The notes under the pieces are model-generated. The model was not told the origin of the DNA. It did not search any database and worked only from the letters and a program-made list of their open reading frames with translations. A program made the translations under genes and the position numbers. DNA of 64,000 bases from JBHIBC01 sp046758905 (GTDB lineage: Bacteria > Acidobacteriota > Polarisedimenticolia > Gp22-AA2), in assembly GCA_046758905.1 (NCBI GenBank), contig JBHIBC010000003.1, positions 1-64,000 on the forward strand, in the 5' to 3' direction. How positions within the stretch are numbered: position 1 is the first letter of the stretch; every line of letters begins with the position of its first letter. Shown in pieces: positions 1-9,273 of the stretch.

Positions 1-672
1 CAGCGGCGCGTCGTAGAGGACGAACCCCTCTCCGCCAGGCGAGATGCGGATGACCAATCCGTTGCCGTCGGTCCCCGCCAGCAGGTGGCCCCGGCCGTCC
101 GGGATCAGGGTCCGGATGTGCGTCTCGGCGCTGTCGAAGATCACCCGGCCCTCCCCGCCGCGGTCGATCCTGAGGACGCGTCCCTCCAGCCCCGTCCCGG
201 CGTAGAGGTTCCCCTGCCAGTCGGCCACGAGCGCCCAGATGTAGTCCTCGCCCGAGTCGAAGGTCCAGGCCACGCTGCCGTCCGGCGCGATCCGGTAGAT
301 CCGGCCGCCGGGCGCCGTCCCGGCGTAGACGTAACCGTCCGCGTCCGCGGTCAGCGCGCTGACCTCCGGCTCCTCGACCCGATAAAACACCCCGGCCTCG
401 CCGTCCGGCCCGATGCGGTAGATCCCCCCATCGTTGCCGCCGGACACGTAGACGGCGCCGCTGTTGTCCTGCGCCAGCGCCCAGAGGTAGGGCTGCGGCG
501 TCTCGTACAGCAGGTCGAGGCGAGGCGACAGCCGGATGCCCCCGTCGGCGGACAGCGACACCCCGTTCGGGTCCCTCTGCCGCCAGGTCTGCGAGCTGAC
601 GGCCGCGACGTCGGAGACCAGCGCCAGCCAGACGAGCCCGGCCCCCAGGGCGGTTGCGACTCTCAACGACAT
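1..672 (-). CDS. Exported beta-propeller protein, C-terminus beyond window
   Basis: The first 224 codons are present and the frame runs off the left edge, so the end of the protein is not seen. The start is an ATG preceded by GGGGGAGGG. Residues 1-25 form a signal peptide (MSLRVATALGAGLVWLALV followed by a small-residue cleavage region). The rest is built of repeated blade-like units with YVSGGNDGGIYRI, YAGTAPGGRIYRI and YAGTGLEGRVLRI, typical of NHL/SMP-30-like six-bladed propellers. It lies 16 nt downstream of the S55 peptidase gene on the same strand, so the two are probably co-transcribed. A periplasmic or surface scaffold is likely; no enzymatic motif is visible. Confidence 0.75.
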   Translation of the reverse strand, partial: MSLRVATALGAGLVWLALVSDVAAVSSQTWRQRDPNGVSLSADGGIRLSPRLDLLYETPQPYLWALAQDNSGAVYVSGGNDGGIYRIGPDGEAGVFYRVEEPEVSALTADADGYVYAGTAPGGRIYRIAPDGSVAWTFDSGEDYIWALVADWQGNLYAGTGLEGRVLRIDRGGEGRVIFDSAETHIRTLIPDGRGHLLAGTDGNGLVIRISPGGEGFVLYDAPL

Positions 673-688
673 CCCTCCCCCGAATCGA

Positions 689-2557
689 TCAGCGCACCTT
701 GATGGTGATGCGGCGGCCCCCGACCGCGACCAGGTCCAGATCCCTTGACAGCTCCAGGATCGGGGCGTCGCTGATCAGGGTCGTGTCGGAGCTCAGCCGA
801 CGGTGGTTGAAGACGGTGAAGACCGACAGCGGCAGGTCCGGCAGGAGTTCCGACCGGACGATGGCGGACGGGGCCCGACGCGTGAAGCGCAGATAGAGCG
901 TCCGGCTCCTTCTCCGGCGCACGATCAGCCGGACCAGATCGGAGAGGCTCCCCGCCTGGAGCATCTGGCGCTGACGGATCCGTCGCTCGAGCCCGTCGAT
1001 CGCCGGGCCTCCGCCGACGACGATGTGGAGATCGCCCCTCGGCGTGTCCTCCGGCAGCTCGACCTCCCACGCGATCTCGCGGGGTTCCCCGCGGAACGGG
1101 GTCAGGACCGAGGTGATCGTCAGCCGCTCGCCCGGCCGCGCCAGGGTCCTGGACGCGTGCAGCGCCGTGACGCTGGCCACCTGCGCCTCCCGCAGGATCT
1201 CCACCGCGATCTCGAGCCCGCGAACCGGCGGCGGTTCGAACCGGTTGTTCGTCAGCAGCCCGAAGACCGATCCGACACGGTTGGCCAGAGCCGCGTGGAC
1301 CGGCTGCGCCGGGTTGGGTCCGGAGAACAGATCCTCCATCTCCACCGGCGGGCGGCCCTCGATGTCGATGCGGTAGCGCAGCCCGAGAGAGGCCGAGGCG
1401 TCGAACTCGGTCGTCCGTACGAGGCTGTTGGCCGTGACCAGCGCGACCATGACGGGCGACCACGCGCGATGGCTCAGGATGTCGTAGTGGAACGGACGCA
1501 GGCGGTCGCCGGAGGCCACGCTGACGTCCAACGGGATGGTGGGCGGGACCCGCCCGACCTCCCCCACGACGGCGGTGAGCCCGTCCCGGATGATCGCCCC
1601 GACCGGTTCGGTGGTGTTGGCGATCTTGAACGATGTCGCGGCCGAGGGATAGGTGGCGAGGATCTGCGCCTGCGTCATCGGGATCTCCAGGGGGCCGACT
1701 CCCAGGAAGCCGTGGCCGAAGCCGTAGACGCGTCCGCCATCCACGGCGGTCAGCGTGCCGATGCCGGTGACGCTGATGTCGCCGAGGACCATCGCGGCCC
1801 CGATCGGACTGCCGGGCGTCAGGCCCAAGCGGGACTCGCCGCCCGTGCTGCCGCCGCCCGACATCGGCTCGAGGCCGCGCGATCTGAAGATCGGGGCGTA
1901 GTAGGCCAGCACTTCCGGGTCGCAGCCCGAGCAGACGAGCGGTGTGCCGATCGGCCGCAGTCCGGTGGCGGCCGCGCCCGGCAAGAGGCCCGGGCCGCCG
2001 GCGTGCCCCGGCGCGCCGATGCTCCCGGACAAACCGAACTCTGCCGGCTCGGGGTCGCCGACAGGCCCGGGCCCTCCGGGAAGGTCGGAGTCGACCCCGA
2101 TGCCTCCCGCCAGAAACTCCCCGAGCAGGTGGGGGGCGGGCGCCACCCGCGCCGCGTCGGACGGGGGGACGGCACCGCTCAGGCCGAGCATGTCGTGGAT
2201 CGGCGTGATGCCGGCGATCGCCTCCTTCGCGAAGGGGCCGAGGCGGTAAGCGATGGCGCCGACGAGGCGCCCGTCGATGTACACGGGGCTCCCGCTCATG
2301 CCCGAGACGACTCCGGTGAACTCCACCTTCTCGCCCTTCAGGCGCGCCAAGATCATGTCGTGTCCCGGGCCGATGGCGTTGCGGAGCACGCCCAGGATCT
2401 CGACGCGGAACTCCTCCATCGCGTCCGCCTCGAAAACAGTTCTGGCGACCCCTTCCATCCCCGCGCGGATCTCCTCGAGCGGCATCAGAGAGGAAGCCTC
2501 GATGTCGCTCGACGGGCCGGCGGTCACGGGCGGTGAGAGCGACAGGCTGAGGCACAC
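689..2557 (-). CDS. SpoIVB-like peptidase S55 domain protein
   Basis: The N-terminal ~200 residues match the SpoIVB S55 serine peptidase domain: a PGHDMILARL segment, then GMSGSPVYIDGRLVGAI, whose second serine is the expected nucleophile. The C-terminal ~400 residues have no domain I recognise. In Bacillus, SpoIVB cleaves SpoIVFA to trigger pro-sigma-K processing. Outside Firmicutes the domain occurs in large exported proteins of unknown role, which fits here. The start is uncertain: I chose GTG at 2557 because the next upstream in-frame start (ATG at 2797) would overlap the preceding gene by about 200 nt. The choice leaves only a short hydrophobic leader (CLSLSLSPPVTAG). Confidence 0.72.
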   Translation of the reverse strand: MCLSLSLSPPVTAGPSSDIEASSLMPLEEIRAGMEGVARTVFEADAMEEFRVEILGVLRNAIGPGHDMILARLKGEKVEFTGVVSGMSGSPVYIDGRLVGAIAYRLGPFAKEAIAGITPIHDMLGLSGAVPPSDAARVAPAPHLLGEFLAGGIGVDSDLPGGPGPVGDPEPAEFGLSGSIGAPGHAGGPGLLPGAAATGLRPIGTPLVCSGCDPEVLAYYAPIFRSRGLEPMSGGGSTGGESRLGLTPGSPIGAAMVLGDISVTGIGTLTAVDGGRVYGFGHGFLGVGPLEIPMTQAQILATYPSAATSFKIANTTEPVGAIIRDGLTAVVGEVGRVPPTIPLDVSVASGDRLRPFHYDILSHRAWSPVMVALVTANSLVRTTEFDASASLGLRYRIDIEGRPPVEMEDLFSGPNPAQPVHAALANRVGSVFGLLTNNRFEPPPVRGLEIAVEILREAQVASVTALHASRTLARPGERLTITSVLTPFRGEPREIAWEVELPEDTPRGDLHIVVGGGPAIDGLERRIRQRQMLQAGSLSDLVRLIVRRRRSRTLYLRFTRRAPSAIVRSELLPDLPLSVFTVFNHRRLSSDTTLISDAPILELSRDLDLVAVGGRRITIKVR

Positions 2558-2598
2558 GGAGATGGCGACCGCGCGCAGCGGTCCGAGCCCGCGATCGG

Positions 2599-3132
2599 CT
2601 ACTTCTCGTCCGCGGCCCTGCTCTTGGTGTTGTGGGCCTTGAGCGCGCCTTTCACCGCTTCCACGATGAAGTTCTGCATCGAGGGCGGCTGATTCTTGAC
2701 CGCGCTGTAGACCAGGCAGGGCAGCTTGAGGGATATCTGGACCCCGTCCTCGTCCAGACTGTCGAGCCAACGGCAGAATCTGTCCCATGAGTCCCACGTG
2801 AGCTTCTGAATCGCGCCCTTGCTGTACAGCTCGATCAGCGTCAGGTCGCTCTTCAGCTTGAAGATGACGTCCTCCTCGCCGTAGTCCTTGAAGTCGCTAT
2901 AGGCGAAGAATTTTACCTCACCCGCCGTCTGGTCCCTGCCTTTGATGCTGATCTCCGGATCTCTGTTACACCGCATGATGATGTAGTCGTCCTTGCCCTT
3001 GAAATGGAAGGCCAGGATCGGATCGGTGGTGCGGTCGTTGTCGCTCGGCGTCTTGAGCGCGCGGTAGACGCGGCGGGCGATCTGTTCGTTGGCGCTATAC
3101 GTCTGCGAACCTCTAGGTATCCGCTTCGCCAT
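2599..3132 (-). CDS. Hypothetical protein, first gene of S55 peptidase operon
   Basis: A 177-aa protein of unknown function starting MAKRIPRGSQTYSANEQIAR; an upstream in-frame ATG at 3165 is possible. It has no signal peptide or membrane segment. It mixes basic and acidic stretches, with a central part of predicted beta strands (DDYIIMRCNRDPEIS, GEVKFFAYSDF) and an ending rich in Lys and Ala. It lies about 40 nt upstream of the peptidase start on the same strand, suggesting one transcription unit with the propeller gene downstream. I do not recognise the family. Confidence 0.6.
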   Translation of the reverse strand: MAKRIPRGSQTYSANEQIARRVYRALKTPSDNDRTTDPILAFHFKGKDDYIIMRCNRDPEISIKGRDQTAGEVKFFAYSDFKDYGEEDVIFKLKSDLTLIELYSKGAIQKLTWDSWDRFCRWLDSLDEDGVQISLKLPCLVYSAVKNQPPSMQNFIVEAVKGALKAHNTKSRAADEK

Positions 3133-3225
3133 GGGTCGAATATACCATATCAGCGCTTCAGACATTCAAGAACCGGCCGATCTCGGCTTGAGCCGGGCCC
3201 TTCCTCGCGGTACATGGTAAGGATC

Positions 3226-3918
3226 ATGTCGTCACCACGAGGGCCCGGTCGGATCGCGATCCCAGGCCGGCCCCTCGCTCTCACGGTCGCGGTGTGCGCG
3301 CTCGGCGCCTGGTGCCTCGCCTCCCCGGGGCCTGCGACCTGCCGCGGCCGGAGCGCGCTCGACCCGGTCGAGATTCTGTCGGCGGCCCGGCCCGACTACC
3401 GGAGGTTCATCACCTCCCTGCGCCCCCTGCCGGAGCGCCTGGGGAACGACAGCCGTGGGAGCGGGCTCTATATGGCGCTCGTCCGGCCCGGCGCCAGCGA
3501 CCCCGGCCGTACCGACAGCTCGCCCCTGGCCGGACCGGGAGCGCGGAACGACGTCCTCTACGACGCGGCATCGATCGCCGCAGGCCACAGCCCCGCCTGG
3601 CTGCGGCTGCTGCTCGATCACGAATACTTCCACGCCCGGCATCTCGCCGGAGCCACCGCGCTCCCCCTCCCCCCCGATCTTCCCGCCGAGGTCGAACGGC
3701 ACTACTTCGAGGCCGCGGCCTGGGGGTTCAACGTCGCCGAGGCACGGGCCCGCCACTACCCCGGTCTTCGCGAGGACGAGTTCCGTGAGGCCCTCGATCG
3801 GTACGGCGAGCACTATACGGGGCTGCGGCGGCTGTCGCGGCTCGGCTCCTCCGTCCCGTGGGCCGAGCTCGCCGAACGCCTCAAGCGGCCGGAGACGTTC
3901 CTCAGGACGTCCTATTGA
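3226..3918 (+). CDS. Exported small protein with HEYFH zinc-protease-like motif
   Basis: 230 aa, starting at the ATG that follows TAAGGA. Another ATG lies 12 nt upstream. The N-terminus is a signal sequence (basic start, then LALTVAVCALGAWCLA). At about residue 132 the sequence DHEYFHARHL contains HExxH, the zinc-binding and catalytic signature of metallopeptidases. A glutamate about 27 residues later (HYFEAAAWGFN) could be the third ligand, as in gluzincins. No other peptidase features are recognised, so activity is inference. Its last 17 nt overlap the end of the convergent phosphodiesterase gene. Confidence 0.6.
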   Translation: MSSPRGPGRIAIPGRPLALTVAVCALGAWCLASPGPATCRGRSALDPVEILSAARPDYRRFITSLRPLPERLGNDSRGSGLYMALVRPGASDPGRTDSSPLAGPGARNDVLYDAASIAAGHSPAWLRLLLDHEYFHARHLAGATALPLPPDLPAEVERHYFEAAAWGFNVAEARARHYPGLREDEFREALDRYGEHYTGLRRLSRLGSSVPWAELAERLKRPETFLRTSY

Positions 3919-6385
3919 TCTCCCGCAGCAGGTCCCGCGCGTCCTGCTGATCGGGGTCGAGGGCGAGCGAGTCGTGCAGGTACTCGAGGGCCCTGTCGCG
4001 CTGCCCGTCCTGGAGGTAGGCGAGCGCCAGCGCGTTGTAGAGCGTCGTGGTCCGTAGCCCCTTTCTTCGCGCGGTCTCGAGCGCCCGGATCGCCTCTCGC
4101 GGGCGCCGCAGCCGTCCAAGCGCGGCGCCCAGGTTGACCCAGGCCTCCAGGTTGTCGGAGTCCTTCTCCACCGCGCGGCCGAGGATCTCCACCGCCTCCG
4201 CGAGACGCCCCGACCTCCCGTACAGGGCTCCCAGGTTGGACATCGTGGCGGCGTAGTCGGGATCGAGCTCCATCGCCAGGAGGAACTCCTTCTCCGCAAA
4301 ATCGATCTGACCCTTCCACTGGTAGATCAGCCCCATCCAGTTGTGGTGGACGACCGACTGGTCGTTGAGCTCCAGCCCCCTACGCACGATCGGCTCGAGG
4401 GCCAGCACCTTGTCGGTCCCCTGGTAGATCGTGTGCAGCTCGCTGAGTGGCTCGCCCAGCGCCGGGTTGATCCGCACCGCCCGCAGCAGCTCCCTCTCGG
4501 CGGCGGCGTCCCCCGCCTTCAGGAGGATCGAGCCGAGCGCGGCGCGGATCTCACCGATGTCGGGGTGCCTCTCGGCCTGCCGGCGCAGATAGGCGATCCC
4601 CTCCTCGCGCCGCTCGCTCTCCGAATAGACCTCGCCGAGGCGGATGAACGCCTGCGGCTCCCCCTCGGGGTCCATGTCGAGCACCTTGCGCAGGGCGTCG
4701 ATGGCCGCCCCGTACCGCTTCTGCTCCTGGTAGAGCTGGGCCGCGAGGATCAGCCCCGGCGTGAAGGCGGGCGCGGACTTCAACACGCGATCGATGGCCG
4801 CCTCCGCCTTCGCGTAATCCTTGTTCTTCAGGTGCAGCGAGGCCTCGTTGAGGTAGCCGGTGACCAGGACCTGGCCCTCCGGCGCCGGCGGGGTCAGCTC
4901 GCCAGACCCGGCGCCCGGCGCGCCCTCGGCCGACCCGCCGATGTACCCGAGCGAGCGGAGCCGCTCCACCATCTCCTCGTCGACGCCGCTGTCCGCGATC
5001 GCGTCGATCGCGGGCGCGACCGGCCCGCCGACCGTCTCGTAGGTCGGGATCGTTCGAACCGGGAAGCGCGCGCGAAAATCCCCCCCGATCGCCTCGGCGA
5101 GGATCCGCCCCCCCATGTCCTCGGCCACCGGCAGGCCGGCCAGGTACAGGACGGTCGGGGCGATGTCGAGGAGACTGCTGGTGTCGAGGTGCGTCGGCCT
5201 GATCGCCGGACCCGACAGGACGATGATGCCGTAACGCCGGTGCCAGAGCCCCGGCTTTCCCTCGATATAGGGCGGGTCGGTCGTCGGCCGGCCGCCGCCG
5301 CTCCGGAACCCGTGGTCGGACATCAGGATGATGACGGTGCCGGGCTCGAGGGCCTCCAGGATCTCGCCGAGGAGACGGTCCTGATACCGGTAGTAGTTGA
5401 AGACGGCGGCGCGGTACTTCGCGTACTCCCCCTCGCTCACCATGTCCATCCTGGGCGGCATGTAGTGGGCGAAGCGGTGACAGACCTCGTCGATCCCCTG
5501 GTAGTACAGGCCGAACAGATCCGGCTGGCCGCGCTCGAGGATGTCCAGCGCGATCGCGTGGTAGGTTCTGGCACTCGCCAGGATCTTCACCAGGTGGTTG
5601 ACCGGGTCCCGGTGCCCGGCTCGGGGGTCCTTGGCGATGCGCGCCCGGTGCTCCCGGAACTCCCGCGCATCGATCGACACGAACTGCTGTACTTCCCGCA
5701 ACGAGATCGACTCCTCGCCCACGATGAGGGGCCGGATCTCCTCGAAATAGACCGGCGGGTATGTGGCACCGGCCAGGTCCCCCGCGTCCGACTCGTAGCC
5801 GAACAGGCTGTAGGCGACGCGGTCCGACACGATCCGCCCGAGCACCGGCTCCGCCGGCCACGAGGCCCACCAGGCGATGAAGGCGCTGCTCTTCCCGACG
5901 TCGCTGAAGATGTTCCACAGCGCCTTGGTGCGCCGCCAGCGGCTCGACACCGGCACCGCCTTGCCCGCGCTCGGATCCATCATCAGGAAGTCGATGATCC
6001 CGTGCTCCTCGGGGGGCCGGCCGGTCACCACCGTGGTCCACAGGAGGGGCGACAGCGTCGGCTTCATCGACTTCATGTTGCCCCAGGCGCCGTGCTCCCT
6101 GAGAGCCGCCAGATTCGGCAGGGAGCCCTCCTCGATGAGGGGACCGATGATCTGCCAGTCGGCGCCGTCCAGCCCGATGATGGCGACCTTGGTGCCGGTT
6201 TCCGCGACCTCCGGGGGGACCTTCGTCTCCCCTCGCGCGCGCTCCCCCTCCCGATCCCACGGCCGGCCGAGAAGCAGCACGCCGACCGCCACGAGCGCGG
6301 CCGCCACGGCCGCCGCGGCCCCCCACGGGAGGCGCCGCCGTCCGCCGCCGCCCCGCTTTCCCGACTGCCCCGATAGGGAAGACAC
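3902..6385 (-). CDS. Type I phosphodiesterase/alkaline-phosphatase-fold protein with TPR tail
   Basis: About 827 aa from a GTG start. A short cytoplasmic N-terminus and one transmembrane helix (AAAAVAAALVAVGVLLLG) anchor a phosphodiesterase/nucleotide pyrophosphatase domain. Visible features are KVAIIGLDGADWQ (metal ligand Asp), PTLSPLLWTT (expected Thr nucleophile) and ILMSDHGFRSGGGR (metal ligands Asp and His). From about residue 500 to the end there are at least seven tetratricopeptide repeats. The substrate is unknown; related enzymes act on phosphoglycolipid or nucleotide phosphodiesters outside the membrane. An ATG at 6553 in frame is an alternative start, but a TATACT -10-like hexamer at 6436-6441 on this strand argues for the shorter form. 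Confidence 0.8.
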   Translation of the reverse strand: MSSLSGQSGKRGGGGRRRLPWGAAAAVAAALVAVGVLLLGRPWDREGERARGETKVPPEVAETGTKVAIIGLDGADWQIIGPLIEEGSLPNLAALREHGAWGNMKSMKPTLSPLLWTTVVTGRPPEEHGIIDFLMMDPSAGKAVPVSSRWRRTKALWNIFSDVGKSSAFIAWWASWPAEPVLGRIVSDRVAYSLFGYESDAGDLAGATYPPVYFEEIRPLIVGEESISLREVQQFVSIDAREFREHRARIAKDPRAGHRDPVNHLVKILASARTYHAIALDILERGQPDLFGLYYQGIDEVCHRFAHYMPPRMDMVSEGEYAKYRAAVFNYYRYQDRLLGEILEALEPGTVIILMSDHGFRSGGGRPTTDPPYIEGKPGLWHRRYGIIVLSGPAIRPTHLDTSSLLDIAPTVLYLAGLPVAEDMGGRILAEAIGGDFRARFPVRTIPTYETVGGPVAPAIDAIADSGVDEEMVERLRSLGYIGGSAEGAPGAGSGELTPPAPEGQVLVTGYLNEASLHLKNKDYAKAEAAIDRVLKSAPAFTPGLILAAQLYQEQKRYGAAIDALRKVLDMDPEGEPQAFIRLGEVYSESERREEGIAYLRRQAERHPDIGEIRAALGSILLKAGDAAAERELLRAVRINPALGEPLSELHTIYQGTDKVLALEPIVRRGLELNDQSVVHHNWMGLIYQWKGQIDFAEKEFLLAMELDPDYAATMSNLGALYGRSGRLAEAVEILGRAVEKDSDNLEAWVNLGAALGRLRRPREAIRALETARRKGLRTTTLYNALALAYLQDGQRDRALEYLHDSLALDPDQQDARDLLREINRTS

Positions 6386-6654
6386 GCGCGAGATCTCCGG
6401 CCGGCTGAGATGCCTGCGAGACAGGACGTCTCGAGTATAGCATCGGGTCGCGCAGGCTCCCGCCGGAGCAGACTCACTCTCTCCGGCACGGCGCCCATCC
6501 GCCCCGCCGCCGGTCCGCGGCCGCCACCGCGCTCGAGCCGCGCCGCTTTCCAAATTGAAATGGACGCCCCCGTCCCGCGGCCTGATCTTCAGAGAGGACA
6601 GGTGCGCTCACAACCCGCTCCCTCGAGCCGTTTCCGGAGGGCCGGAGGACCCGC

Positions 6655-9135
6655 TTGACCAGCCTGAGCCGCGGCACGCGCTTGTATATCGTCACGATCT
6701 GCATGGCCGGTGCCGCGGGGCTACTGCTCCCTTGGACGCACGGTCCGTACCCCGCCTCGCTCGGGGTCCTGCTCGTCGCCCTCGCGGTGACCGCCTGCGC
6801 GTCGCCGTTCCGAATCCCGGTCCCGGTCTTCGGGCACGTGAGCATCGCGTTCCCCTTCATCTTCGCCACGCTCATCCTGCTCGGGACGCCCGCCGCCGCC
6901 GTCGCGGCGGCCGTCAGCGCGGTCGCCGCAGCGCTGGTGCGGCGTCGCTCGCGACCGCCTCTGTACCGGACCGTCTTCAACGCGGCGAACCTGGTCCTCG
7001 CCACGGTCGGGGCCGGCGCCACCTTCCGCCTCGCCGGCGGCACGCCCGGGGCGTTCGAGCCCGCCCAGCTGTGGACGCCTGCGCTTCTGGCCACCACCAT
7101 CTTCTTCGTCCTGAACACCGGGTTCGTGTCGGTCGCGGTCAGTCTCGCCGACGGCGCCCCGATCCTCCGGAACTGGATCAACAACTTCCTGTGGACCTGT
7201 CCCGCCTACGTGGCCGGCACCCTCATCGCGGCCACCTTGGCGATGGGGGTCCAGCAGGTCGGCCTCTGGGCGGTGTTCCTGTCGCTGCCCCCCCTCTACG
7301 TACTGTACTTCTCGCTGAGGCTGTATACCCTGAAGGTGATGCAGGAGCGGCGGCACGGCAAGGAGATGGCCGACCTCTACCTGTCGATCATCGAGGCGCT
7401 GGCGCTGGCGATCGACGCCAAGGACCGCACCACGCAGCGCCACATCCGCCGGGTCCAGACCTACGCCGTGGAGCTGGGCCGGGTCCTCGGCCTGACGGAG
7501 CCCGACCTGGAGGCGCTCAAGGCGGGCGCGCTCCTGCACGACATCGGCAAGCTGGCGGTGCCCGAGCACATCCTGTGCAAGCCGGGGAGGCTCAACCGGG
7601 AGGAGTTCGAGAAGATGAAGATCCACCCGCGCATCGGCGCGGAGATACTGGAGACCGTCCATTTCCCCTTCCCGCTGGTCGACGTGGTCCGCTCGCATCA
7701 CGAGAAATGGGACGGGACCGGCTACCCCGACCGCCTCAAGGGGGACGAGATCCCCCTGGCGGCGCGCATCCTGTCAGTCGTCGACTGCTACGATGCCCTG
7801 ACCTCCGACCGGCCCTATCGCAGGCCGCTCACCAAGGAGGAGGCGCTGGCCTACATCCGCAGCGAGTCGGGCTCCTCCTACGATCCCAACGTAGTGGAGG
7901 CCCTGGAGCGCAACCTCGACCGGATGGAGAGGCTGGCCGCCCAGGTCAACCGCACGCGCGAGACCTGGGTGGCGCCCGACAAGAGCCGGGTGAACCGGGG
8001 GGACGACCGGCTCAGACGCGACACCAACGAGCTGCGCCGGTCGATCATGAAGAACATCGCCTCGGCGCACCGTGAGCTCTACGCGCTGTATGAGATCGCC
8101 CAGAGCCTCGCCAAGAGCCTCAATCTCGACGAGGTCCTGTCGTTCATCGCGAGCAAGGTGGCCCGGCTTCTCCACTACCGGTGCCTGGTTATCTACCTGT
8201 ACGACAAGCAGCATAAGGTGCTGCGGGCCCGCTTCGTCACCGGCCACGACGCCGCTCGGCTGCTGCACCACAGGATCCCGTTCGGCGAGAGGATGAGCGG
8301 CTGGGCCGCCCTGCACCACCTGCCCCTGGCGGGCCGCGCCGGCGGCGACCCCGTGCGGCGCGAGGGGACCCGCTCGGATCTGGAGGAGTTGCTCAAGAGG
8401 GGCAACATCGAGAGGCTGGAGAACGCCATCGTGGCGCCGTTGCTCGACGGCGACGGGGTCCTGGGCGTCCTGGCGCTTTATGATCGGCCGGACCAGCCGT
8501 ACGAGGAGGACTCCCTGCGGGTCATCTCCATCGTGGCCAAGCATGTGGCCAACGCCGTGAAGAACGCCATCCTGTACGAGTCCACTCAAGAGAGCGCCCT
8601 GACCGACCCCCTCACCAGCCTGCCCAACGCCCGCTACCTCTTCGTCAGCTTCGAGGAGGAGATCAGCCGTGCCATGCGCCAGCGGGTCCCGCTCAGCATC
8701 ATCGAGCTTGACGTCGACGACTTCAAGGACGTGAACGACAGCTACGGCCATCCCGCCGGCGACCGCATCCTGCGGGGTCTGGCCCGTGCCATCCGAAGCC
8801 AGCTGCGCGGCTGCGACACCTGCGTGCGCTATGCCGGCGACGAGTTCATCGTCACCGTGCCGGGTGTCGGGAAGGAGGGGATCGAGGGCGTGCAAACTCG
8901 CATCCGACGGGCGATCGAGTCGCACAAGTTCGTGCTGCACGGGGGCCGCTCCCTGCGCGTCTCGGTCAGCATGGGCGCCGCCTCCTTTCCGGAGGACGGC
9001 CGATCCTTCGAAGCGCTCCTGGCGGTGGCCGACTCCCGCATGTACGAGGACAAGTTCAAGCACCGCGGCCGGCCGGTTCACGACGAGTCCGGCTACCAGA
9101 GGTTCACCGGACGACGGAGCGTGCCTCTCAACTAG
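6655..9135 (+). CDS. Membrane HD-GYP / GAF / GGDEF cyclic-di-GMP signalling protein
   Basis: 826 aa from a TTG start preceded by GGAGG. Residues 1-225 hold about seven hydrophobic segments. An HD-GYP phosphodiesterase domain follows: LLHDIGKLAVPEHIL gives the HD pair and HHEKWDGTGYPDRLKG the GYP loop. Next comes a GAF domain (about 475-640) and a C-terminal GGDEF domain with RYAGDEFIV, an AGDEF active-site variant that usually retains diguanylate cyclase activity. Having both synthesis and hydrolysis modules, it could run in either direction or be bifunctional; the membrane part and GAF presumably sense the signal. It is divergently placed from the phosphodiesterase-TPR gene. Confidence 0.9.
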   Translation: MTSLSRGTRLYIVTICMAGAAGLLLPWTHGPYPASLGVLLVALAVTACASPFRIPVPVFGHVSIAFPFIFATLILLGTPAAAVAAAVSAVAAALVRRRSRPPLYRTVFNAANLVLATVGAGATFRLAGGTPGAFEPAQLWTPALLATTIFFVLNTGFVSVAVSLADGAPILRNWINNFLWTCPAYVAGTLIAATLAMGVQQVGLWAVFLSLPPLYVLYFSLRLYTLKVMQERRHGKEMADLYLSIIEALALAIDAKDRTTQRHIRRVQTYAVELGRVLGLTEPDLEALKAGALLHDIGKLAVPEHILCKPGRLNREEFEKMKIHPRIGAEILETVHFPFPLVDVVRSHHEKWDGTGYPDRLKGDEIPLAARILSVVDCYDALTSDRPYRRPLTKEEALAYIRSESGSSYDPNVVEALERNLDRMERLAAQVNRTRETWVAPDKSRVNRGDDRLRRDTNELRRSIMKNIASAHRELYALYEIAQSLAKSLNLDEVLSFIASKVARLLHYRCLVIYLYDKQHKVLRARFVTGHDAARLLHHRIPFGERMSGWAALHHLPLAGRAGGDPVRREGTRSDLEELLKRGNIERLENAIVAPLLDGDGVLGVLALYDRPDQPYEEDSLRVISIVAKHVANAVKNAILYESTQESALTDPLTSLPNARYLFVSFEEEISRAMRQRVPLSIIELDVDDFKDVNDSYGHPAGDRILRGLARAIRSQLRGCDTCVRYAGDEFIVTVPGVGKEGIEGVQTRIRRAIESHKFVLHGGRSLRVSVSMGAASFPEDGRSFEALLAVADSRMYEDKFKHRGRPVHDESGYQRFTGRRSVPLN

Positions 9136-9221
9136 CCCCCCGGCGCGAGGTCGCCGGCACCCTACAGCGTCGATGCCGGGCTCGCCCGTGGTCGCGGGAA
9201 GACGGCATCCCTCCCGGCCCC

Positions 9222-9253
9222 TTGACTCCGTACCAAGGTCCAGGGTTTAAGGT
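9222..9253 (+). promoter_or_regulatory. mer-type promoter/operator with 20-bp spacer
   Basis: TTGACT (9222-9227) and TAAGGT (9248-9253) are separated by 20 bp, the overlong spacer that MerR-family activators untwist. The sequence TTGACTCCGTAC is identical to the start of the classical Tn21/Tn501 mer promoter, which also has TAAGGT as -10. An imperfect dyad (ACTCCGTACC / GGTCCAGGGT, 7 of 10 matching) is centred in the spacer. It sits just upstream of the merR-like gene, so the operon is probably autoregulated. Confidence 0.8.
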
Positions 9254-9273
9254 ATGGGGCGGAGGCGGAAGGC

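Noticed and set aside
803..2536. Long open frame on the plus strand opposite the S55 peptidase gene
   Set aside because: Arg/Asp/Gln-rich translation with no motif; a G+C-driven shadow of the real minus-strand gene. Similar long shadows occur opposite the phosphodiesterase, VIT/VWA, HflX, Ddl and SelB genes.
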